NCBI RefSeq assembly: GCF_050113715.1
Contig: NZ_JBNJQR010000005.1
Location: forward strand, 186,001 to 250,000
Direction: 5' to 3'
Length of the DNA stretch: 64,000 bases
Source of the DNA: Brevibacillus_H ginsengisoli
Lineage (GTDB): Bacteria > Bacillota > Bacilli > Brevibacillales > Brevibacillaceae
The position numbers were made by a program, and so were the translations under genes. A model generated the notes under the pieces. That model was not told the origin of the DNA and did no database searches. It saw only the letters and a list, made by a program, of their open reading frames with translations. Of the stretch, positions 58,736 through 64,000 are shown piece by piece; the stretch's first letter is position 1, and every line of letters begins with the position of its first letter.

Positions 58736-58770
58736 AAAGAAACCACAGTCCCAGTGATTGTGGTTTCTTT
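58736..58770 (+). terminator. Terminator of the sbcDC-addBA operon
   Basis: AAAGAAACCACA pairs with TGTGGTTTCTTT (12 bp) around an 11-base loop. The next 180 bp are very AT-rich and hold only the ribosome site region of the permease gene. Confidence 0.8.
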
Positions 58771-58954
58771 GCGTATAAATAATTAATCAAATAAATTTTA
58801 TTATTAAAATTTTATAGATATTGAATTTTCTTATTGTTCTACATTATTCGACAATATATAATGACTTAACATAGAGATGCTTAAAAGGAGTAAAGGGTAA
58901 AAGCAAATGTTGGAAACCATACAAGACAACTAGATCCAATTAGGGGGTTTTACA

Positions 58955-60361
58955 GTGGATTTGTTTCGAAAGAAATCAATTGCTGAATTATTGCAACAGT
59001 CGAATGCTAAAAGCGGATCGCTCAAGAAGGTTCTTGGAGGGTTTGACTTAACCATGCTGGGGATCGGTGCGATTATCGGTACTGGTATTTTCGTTCTAAC
59101 TGGTGTGGCTGCGGCGAAACATGCTGGGCCCGCGTTAATTTTATCGTTCATTTTGTCTGGACTAGCCTGTGTGTTCGCGGCCCTTTGCTACGCGGAATTC
59201 GCTTCTTCGGTTCCTGTATCAGGCAGTGCTTACACTTACAGCTATGCGACTTTTGGCGAGTTAATCGCTTGGATACTGGGCTGGGACTTGATTCTGGAGT
59301 ACGGGTTAGCGGTTTCCGCGGTCGCAAGTGGTTGGTCGGGCTATTTGCAAGGGTTGCTCGCCGGTTTCAATATTCACATACCAACAGCTTTAACCAGTGC
59401 CTATGATCCGTCAAAAGGAACCATTATCGACCTTCCAGCCGTGTTGATTATTTTCTTGATCGCTTCACTCCTGATTAAGGGGGTACGCGAATCAGCCAAA
59501 ATGAACAACATCATGGTATTGATAAAGCTTGCTGTTGTCGTCCTGTTCCTCGTCGTTGGGGTAGGCTACGTGAAGCCTGCGAACTGGTCGCCGTTCATGC
59601 CATTTGGATTCTCTGGTGTTGTAAAGGGTGCGGCTACTGTATTTTTTGCCTATATCGGTTTTGATGCCGTTTCTACCGCAGCGGAAGAAGTACGCAATCC
59701 ACAACGTAACATGCCAGTTGGGATTATCGCGTCCCTCGCCATTTGTACCGTTCTTTATATTGCCGTATCACTTGTGTTGACTGGGATTGTTCCTTACACC
59801 ATGCTTGACGTGAAAAACCCGGTTGCTTTCGCGCTTCAGTTCGTTCATCAGGATTGGGTCGCAGGGTTCATTTCGTTGGGGGCAATCATGGGGATCACCA
59901 CAGTTCTTTTGGTTATGATGTATGGACAAACTCGTCTGGTATTTGCCATGAGTCGTGATGGTTTGTTGCCGAAGACCTTCGCACAGGTAAACGAAAAAAC
60001 ACAGACACCTGTGAAGAGCACCTTGATCGTAGCAACGGTTTGTGCCATTTTCGGTGGGTTGGTTCCATTGGACAAGTTGGCTGATTTGACCAACATCGGT
60101 ACTTTGTTTGCCTTCATCGTCGTTTCTGTAGGAGTAATGGTGCTACGTAAAACGAATCCAGACCTTCCACGTGCCTTCCGTGTGCCAATGGTTCCGTTGA
60201 TTCCCATCCTGTCGATTCTGCTCTGCGGTTATTTGGTTGTGAGCTTGCCTGAAATCACATGGATCGGCTTCTTGGTATGGCTAGTCATTGGGATCGTCGT
60301 TTACTTCTCTTACGGACGCAAGAACAGCGTGTTGAGATCGTCTGGGCCAAGCTCCAAATAA
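58955..60361 (+). CDS. APC-family amino-acid permease (YfnA/CAT-like)
   Basis: 468 residues with 12 membrane helices. The APC signature in helix 1 is LGIGAIIGTGIFVLTGVAA and helix 6 begins VFFAYIGFDAVSTAAEEVRNPQRNMP, both of which line the substrate site. Overall it matches the cationic-amino-acid-transporter-like branch (Bacillus YfnA). It probably imports amino acids by proton or sodium symport; cationic versus branched-chain or Thr/Ser preference is uncertain. GTG start with TTAGGGGG nearby. Single gene with its own terminator. Confidence 0.9.
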   Translation: MDLFRKKSIAELLQQSNAKSGSLKKVLGGFDLTMLGIGAIIGTGIFVLTGVAAAKHAGPALILSFILSGLACVFAALCYAEFASSVPVSGSAYTYSYATFGELIAWILGWDLILEYGLAVSAVASGWSGYLQGLLAGFNIHIPTALTSAYDPSKGTIIDLPAVLIIFLIASLLIKGVRESAKMNNIMVLIKLAVVVLFLVVGVGYVKPANWSPFMPFGFSGVVKGAATVFFAYIGFDAVSTAAEEVRNPQRNMPVGIIASLAICTVLYIAVSLVLTGIVPYTMLDVKNPVAFALQFVHQDWVAGFISLGAIMGITTVLLVMMYGQTRLVFAMSRDGLLPKTFAQVNEKTQTPVKSTLIVATVCAIFGGLVPLDKLADLTNIGTLFAFIVVSVGVMVLRKTNPDLPRAFRVPMVPLIPILSILLCGYLVVSLPEITWIGFLVWLVIGIVVYFSYGRKNSVLRSSGPSSK

Positions 60362-60388
60362 GATTGAAGAACAAAAAAGCTAGAAGAA

Positions 60389-60421
60389 GGCATCCCATCG
60401 AATCGGTGCGGGTGCCTTTTT
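60389..60421 (+). terminator. Terminator of the permease gene
   Basis: GGCATCCC (60389-60396) pairs with GGGTGCC (60410-60416, slight bulge), followed by five T. Foldback copy F begins nine bases later. Confidence 0.8.
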
Positions 60422-60430
60422 AATAATATT

Positions 60431-60598
60431 GGAATGTCAAACTGCTTTACAGTGGTAAAGTGGTTTGGCATTCCTTCCATTTGCGCAAGCCCACCAAGAA
60501 AAGACTTCGTCCGCTCGAGCTCATTTTAAGCGAAACAAAGCGGACAGTAAATGCTACATGCGAGCTTAAACAGAGCATAGAGGGACGAAGTCTTTTCT
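60431..60598 (+). repeat. Foldback element copy F (type 1, internally deleted)
   Basis: 168 bp, the shortest copy. The 5' hairpin is 60431-60474, GGAATGTCAAAC with GTTTGGCATTCC, a stem sequence seen in no other copy. Inverted repeats are 60497-60512 and 60582-60598. The inner hairpin is deleted with the join AAAGCGGACAG, while the second stem (GCTCATTTTAAGC with GAGCTTAAACAGAGC) is kept. Confidence 0.9.
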
Positions 60599-60666
60599 AT
60601 CAGTTGGACGTCGTTCATTGGAGTGCTATACTGTTGAGAATCAATAGAGAGAGTGGAGGAGTCAAC

Positions 60667-61566
60667 ATGCATCGTTTAATTGATCGCGAATGGGAGATGT
60701 ATCAGAAAAAACATAAAGATCGCGCTCGAATGCTCATCGCTTGCCCAGACCAACCGGGCATTGTGGCTGCTGTCACGCGGTTTCTTGCTGAACGGGGAGC
60801 CAATATTGCGCAGTCGGATCAATATTCAACAGACCCTGAGGGCGGCCGCTTCTTCATGCGGATTGAGTTTGATATTCCAGACTTGGCCAGGCGATTCGAT
60901 TCGTTGCGGGAAGAATTTGAAGAGATTGCTCGTTCCTTTGAGATGAGCTGGAGAATGGTAGAGGCGAGTAAGCGGAAGCGCCTGGCGATTTTTGTTTCCA
61001 GGGAAGACCACTGCTTGCTGGAGCTGCTCTGGCAGTATAACTCTGGCGCGCTGCATGCCGATATCGCGATGGTTATCAGTAATCACCCGGACTTGAAGGA
61101 TACCGTGGAGTCGTTTGATATCCCATTTTACCATGTGCCCGTGACCAAAGAGACCAAAGAAGAAGCGGAGAAAAAACAAATCGAGCTGGTTGAGGGAAAA
61201 GCGGACCTGATTATTTTGGCTCGCTATATGCAGATTCTTACGCCATACTTCTTGAAGGACTATGCTAACAAGATTATTAACATCCACCATTCGTTCCTGC
61301 CTGCTTTTGTTGGAGCCAAACCGTACGAGCGAGCCTACGAACGCGGCGTGAAGCTAATTGGAGCAACTGCGCATTATGTAACGGAAGAATTGGATGCGGG
61401 ACCAATCATTGAACAAGATGTCCAGCGTGTCACCCATCGTTATGATGTGGACGCCTTGAAGCAGATCGGCCGACAAATTGAACGGACGACCCTGGCGAGA
61501 GCGGTTGCCTGGCATGTGGAGGATCGTGTATTGGTCTACAATAATAAGACAGTTGTGTTCCCGTAG
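60667..61566 (+). CDS. purU: Formyltetrahydrofolate deformylase
   Basis: 299 residues. An N-terminal ACT domain (about 15-95, MLIACPDQPGIVAAVTRFL) is joined to a formyltransferase-type hydrolase domain. The catalytic region is INIHHSFLPAFVGAKPYERAYERGVKLIGATAHYVTEELDAGPII, with the Asn, His and Asp triad conserved in PurU and PurN. It hydrolyses 10-formyl-THF to THF and formate, balancing one-carbon pools and feeding formate to PurT-type purine synthesis. GGAGG lies seven bases before ATG 60667; the same frame is open into foldback copy F but that part is not coding. Confidence 0.94.
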   Translation: MHRLIDREWEMYQKKHKDRARMLIACPDQPGIVAAVTRFLAERGANIAQSDQYSTDPEGGRFFMRIEFDIPDLARRFDSLREEFEEIARSFEMSWRMVEASKRKRLAIFVSREDHCLLELLWQYNSGALHADIAMVISNHPDLKDTVESFDIPFYHVPVTKETKEEAEKKQIELVEGKADLIILARYMQILTPYFLKDYANKIINIHHSFLPAFVGAKPYERAYERGVKLIGATAHYVTEELDAGPIIEQDVQRVTHRYDVDALKQIGRQIERTTLARAVAWHVEDRVLVYNNKTVVFP

Positions 61567-61615
61567 GCTATTTGTAAAAGGAGTGCTTAATCGTGACGTA
61601 AAGACAGGGGGCGAA

Positions 61616-62404
61616 TTACATAGGTTCTGATAACCGGACGTAATAACGCTCATTGTGGTTTTCTACCGCGACCGGAGCTTCGAAAAAGGCGCTTAGCGTG
61701 CTGGAATCCATAATCGACGCCGTCTCGCCTTGCCGGACCACTTCTCCTCGTCGCAACAAGAGCGTGTGGGTGAATACCGGCAATATTTCTTCCGTATGGT
61801 GTGTGACATAAATCAGGGTTGGCATGTTCACTTGCTGAGTCAAATCATGAATGCTCGCAAGCAGCTTTTCCCGAGAGAACAGGTCAAGCCCGTTGCACGG
61901 CTCGTCCAGAATAAGCAACTGCGGATCAGCCATCAGCGCCCGCGCGATGAGAAGCTTCTGTTTTTCTCCCTGAGAGCAGGTTTGATATTCGCGGTCATAT
62001 AGATGCAGGCACCCGAGTGAAGCCATTAACGCTTCAGCCCGAGAGAAGTCTTCCTCGGAAGGCTTCTCGTACAGCCCAATGGAGGCGAATTTGCCGCTAA
62101 TGACAACGTATTGTGTCTTATCGGAGCCATGCAGCTTCTCTTGCAAAGAGGAACTGACCCAGCCGATGGACTGCCGAAGTTCCCGCAAATCGAACTCGCC
62201 GAAACGGTGGTTCAGCACGCTAATACGACCGTTTGTAGGCCAAATGTAGCCGTTAATCATATTGAGCAGCGTCGTCTTTCCTGAACCGTTCAAGCCAAGC
62301 AGCGCCCAATGCTCATTGCGCCGAACACGCCAGTTTACATCCTTCAGCAGCAAATTTTCGCCGCGTATCCAGTTAACTCCCTCAATTTCAATGATATATT
62401 CCAT
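61616..62404 (-). CDS. ABC transporter ATP-binding protein (YlmA-like)
   Basis: 262 residues. Walker A GLNGSGKTTLL is near residue 37, the signature is CSQGEKQKLLIARAL, Walker B is QLLILDEPCNGLD and the switch His lies in YVTHHTEEILP. The sequence resembles YlmA/ModF-type ATPases, which often lack a linked permease. None is adjacent here, so transport is not established. GGGGTG precedes ATG 62402-62404. It lies 40 bp downstream of the esterase gene on the same strand. Confidence 0.85.
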   Translation of the reverse strand: MEYIIEIEGVNWIRGENLLLKDVNWRVRRNEHWALLGLNGSGKTTLLNMINGYIWPTNGRISVLNHRFGEFDLRELRQSIGWVSSSLQEKLHGSDKTQYVVISGKFASIGLYEKPSEEDFSRAEALMASLGCLHLYDREYQTCSQGEKQKLLIARALMADPQLLILDEPCNGLDLFSREKLLASIHDLTQQVNMPTLIYVTHHTEEILPVFTHTLLLRRGEVVRQGETASIMDSSTLSAFFEAPVAVENHNERYYVRLSEPM

Positions 62405-62444
62405 ACTGATACACCCCGCTATCATTTTCAGTGAACAAGTTTTT

Positions 62445-63116
62445 TTAATCTCTATGAGAAGCGATTTGCTCTTGAATCAGGCGAATCGCTTCTTTTGCTT
62501 CAGAGCCTTTGAGAAGCAAATGCCCGGATTCAGGAAAATAAACAATCTCCACTTGATCACTGTCGACATGCTGACGGAGATGCTCGGCACTGACTGATTT
62601 AACGGTGTCGTCCTTTAATCCTTGCAGGATCAAGTAGGGACAATTCACTTTTGGCAGGAGCTGCTTGGTTTCAGCCAGCAATCTCCTGAATTGCAGCATG
62701 CTTGGAACTGGAATTTTCACCAGACTGTTCAGGTAGCGGCGGAAGTGACCGCGAGTATCCTCCCGCAGGTTGCGCCAGGCCTGCCCAATATCCCAATAGT
62801 AATAGGGGGTATTGATGGTGACGAGTTGCTTGATCGGGTAGGAGCTGGCCAGATGGACACCCAGCAATCCACCCATCGAAAAGCCGATGACCACAATTTC
62901 ATCCGTCCGCATGGCGAGACGTTTGTAAGCCTCATGCGCGGAGCGTACCCATTTTTCACGGGAGCTTTTGCCCAAGTGCTTACGCCCCAATCCGTGTCCT
63001 TCCAGAGTCGGGCATTCGACGATATATCCTTGATCTTTTAAGGCGGTAGCCAAAGTGATCACTTCATGGACGTCACCAGCGAAACCATGGATGACGAGAC
63101 AACCGATTTGCCGCAT
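62445..63116 (-). CDS. Carboxylesterase/monoacylglycerol-lipase-like hydrolase
   Basis: 223 residues, a compact alpha/beta hydrolase of the Est30/thermostable monoacylglycerol lipase kind. CLVIHGFAGDVHEV holds the oxyanion residues, the nucleophile elbow is IGFSMGGLLG with Ser80, the acid is in LILQGLKDDTV and His in FPESGHLLLKGSEA. It hydrolyses short- to medium-chain esters in the cytoplasm. AAAAAAGGAG precedes the ATG; the complementary T run on the plus strand is the tract abutting foldback copy G. Confidence 0.88.
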   Translation of the reverse strand: MRQIGCLVIHGFAGDVHEVITLATALKDQGYIVECPTLEGHGLGRKHLGKSSREKWVRSAHEAYKRLAMRTDEIVVIGFSMGGLLGVHLASSYPIKQLVTINTPYYYWDIGQAWRNLREDTRGHFRRYLNSLVKIPVPSMLQFRRLLAETKQLLPKVNCPYLILQGLKDDTVKSVSAEHLRQHVDSDQVEIVYFPESGHLLLKGSEAKEAIRLIQEQIASHRD

Positions 63117-63141
63117 ACTGTCACTCCTTTTTTACAATATT

Positions 63142-63389
63142 GGAGTTTAATAACTTTACAGTGGTAAAGTTATTAAACTTATCCATTCGCGAAAGCCCGC
63201 CAAGAAAAGACTTCGTCGCTTGAAGTCTCCTTGGAAGTGACACTTAGCGAAGGAAAGGAGAAAGGGATAAAAGGCGCCACCCAACCCGAAGGGCGCGAAG
63301 CGTTTGGCGACTCCCTTTCGGATTGAGAGAGCGGACTTATTAACATCATTGCGAACTTCCACAGAGCGTAAAGAGACGAAGTCTTTTCT
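63142..63389 (+). repeat. Foldback element copy G (type 2)
   Basis: 248 bp. The 5' hairpin has a perfect 15-bp stem GTTTAATAACTTTAC (63145-63159) and GTAAAGTTATTAAAC (63164-63178), with a disrupted base. Inverted repeats are 63203-63217 and 63375-63389. The body is the type 2 core, close to copy B. It is the only copy lying between two minus-strand genes, yet it keeps the plus-strand orientation of the other six. It occupies most of the 342-bp gap. Confidence 0.9.
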
Positions 63390-63396
63390 AAATGGC

Positions 63397-63432
63397 AAAA
63401 GACCAACCTCACGAAACCAGTGATGTTGGTCT
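63397..63432. terminator. Terminator hairpin after scoB
   Basis: AAAAGACCAAC-TCAC pairs with GTGA-GTTGGTCTT. It is 27 bp past the scoB stop; on the minus strand it is followed by a short CC-ATTT stretch, so the U tract is weak. Confidence 0.65.
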
Positions 63433-63458
63433 TATTATACATGAATGGATGAAGTGGG

Positions 63459-64000
63459 CTAAACCGAGATGGTTTTCACATCGTCGGGTACAATCAGCGT
63501 AGGCTGCGTGCAGGCGAGAATATCCTCAACGGTAAATCCTTCCGCCACTTCCCGAAGAACCAATCCTTCTGGCGTAACATCCATAACGGCGCGATCGGTA
63601 ATGATGCGATTCACTACTTGCTTGCCAGTAAGGGGAAGGGAGCATTCACTCAGGATTTTGGTCTCCCCATGCTTGTTTACGTGCTCCATGATGACGACGA
63701 TTTTTTTCGCGCCATGAACCAAATCCATGGCACCGCCCATTCCTTTTACCATTTTGCCGGGGATCATCCAGTTGGCCAAATCGCCATTCGCTGAGACTTC
63801 CATAGCGCCAAGAATCGCCAAATCAATGTGGCCGCCACGGATCATCGCGAAGGATTCCGCGCTGGAGAAATAAGCTGCGCCCGGAATGGCTGTAACAGTT
63901 TCTTTGCCCGCGTTAATCAAATCGGGATCCACTTGTGCTTCGGTTGGATAAGGGCCGATGCCTAATAAGCCATTCTCTGATTGCAGGACAACCGTTTTAC
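63459..64000 (-). CDS. scoB: 3-oxoacid CoA-transferase subunit B, 3' part
   Basis: About 180 C-terminal residues; the gene runs past the window end. The active-site strand QSENGLLGIGPYP, with the covalent-catalysis Glu of E-N-G, is present near 63970. It is followed by YFSSAESFAMIRGGHIDLAILGAMEVSANGDLANWMIPGK and GMGGAMDLVHGAKK, all typical of the beta subunit. The enzyme moves CoA between succinyl-CoA and acetoacetate, or between similar acids, in ketone-body or short-chain acid catabolism. The alpha subunit gene is expected just upstream outside the window. Confidence 0.93.
   Translation of the reverse strand, partial: KTVVLQSENGLLGIGPYPTEAQVDPDLINAGKETVTAIPGAAYFSSAESFAMIRGGHIDLAILGAMEVSANGDLANWMIPGKMVKGMGGAMDLVHGAKKIVVIMEHVNKHGETKILSECSLPLTGKQVVNRIITDRAVMDVTPEGLVLREVAEGFTVEDILACTQPTLIVPDDVKTISV

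Noticed and set aside
58907..58933. Eight-codon frame (MLETIQDN) behind GGAG upstream of the amino-acid permease
   Set aside because: Could be a leader peptide, but it has no run of regulatory codons and no attenuator hairpin is visible between it and the permease.
60460..60666. N-terminal extension of purU reading back into foldback copy F
   Set aside because: The extension is repeat sequence; a good ribosome site and the ACT-domain start point to ATG 60667.
1..64000. CRISPR arrays, tRNA or rRNA genes, prophage genes
   Set aside because: No regularly spaced short direct repeats, no cloverleaf sequence and no rRNA-like or phage structural sequence was recognised on either strand.

Overview
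The window looks like chromosome of an aerobic, endospore-forming member of the Bacillales, most like Brevibacillus or a relative in the Paenibacillaceae. The grounds are a YheC/YheD-type spore-coat gene, AddAB instead of RecBCD, a YeeI-type YebC protein, a BceRS-BceAB module, 5TMR-LYT/PAS sporulation-type kinases, GTG/TTG starts behind strong GGAGG ribosome sites, and oligo-T intrinsic terminators. The genus is an inference from gene content. No rRNA, tRNA, CRISPR array, prophage or intact insertion sequence was seen.

Layout. 1-6.8 kb: the tail of manA, a luciferase-like flavin monooxygenase, an alpha/beta hydrolase, a secreted protein, a GNAT, a nucleotidyltransferase-like protein, and a FabF paralogue divergent from an MmyB-type regulator. 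6.9-10 kb: a thiamine-precursor uptake operon (MTH1187-type protein, thiX, thiY, thiZ) on the minus strand behind a TPP riboswitch. 10-20.4 kb: GNATs, a spore-coat ATP-grasp protein, a lipase, two orphan PAS histidine kinases and a sigma/anti-sigma pair. 20.4-29.5 kb: an orphan condensation-type acyltransferase, LysR, a Gfo/Idh/MocA oxidoreductase, an MFS-PadR operon, a nitrilase-GNAT pair, and adenine deaminase behind a guanine-type purine riboswitch. 29.5-31.6 kb: MerR regulator plus AidB-like acyl-CoA dehydrogenase. 32-36.6 kb: a caa3-type cytochrome oxidase operon (ctaC, ctaD, ctaB, subunit III and a 31-residue membrane peptide); ctaA lies separately at 42.6 kb. 37-41.4 kb: Bce-type peptide-antibiotic sensing and detoxification. 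41.5-46.2 kb: yeeI, ctaA, a di-heme peroxidase-like protein and a secreted protein. 46.3-58.7 kb: sbcD-sbcC-addB-addA, a DNA end-processing operon. 58.9-64 kb: an amino-acid permease, purU, an ABC ATPase, an esterase and the 3' part of scoB.

The most unusual content is a family of seven dispersed, same-orientation foldback elements (about 170-265 bp) at 3.1, 17.8, 31.7, 36.6, 42.3, 60.4 and 63.1 kb. Each has a 5' hairpin whose stem sequence differs from copy to copy but stays self-complementary, then a nested foldback bounded by a 15-17 bp inverted repeat. Two subtypes share ends and fold but differ in internal stems by compensatory changes. All seven begin 5-10 nt after an oligo-T tract, and in six that tract belongs to the intrinsic terminator of the preceding plus-strand gene. 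One copy supplies the last ten codons and stop of a GNAT gene. I do not recognise the family; it is the best candidate here for something undescribed.
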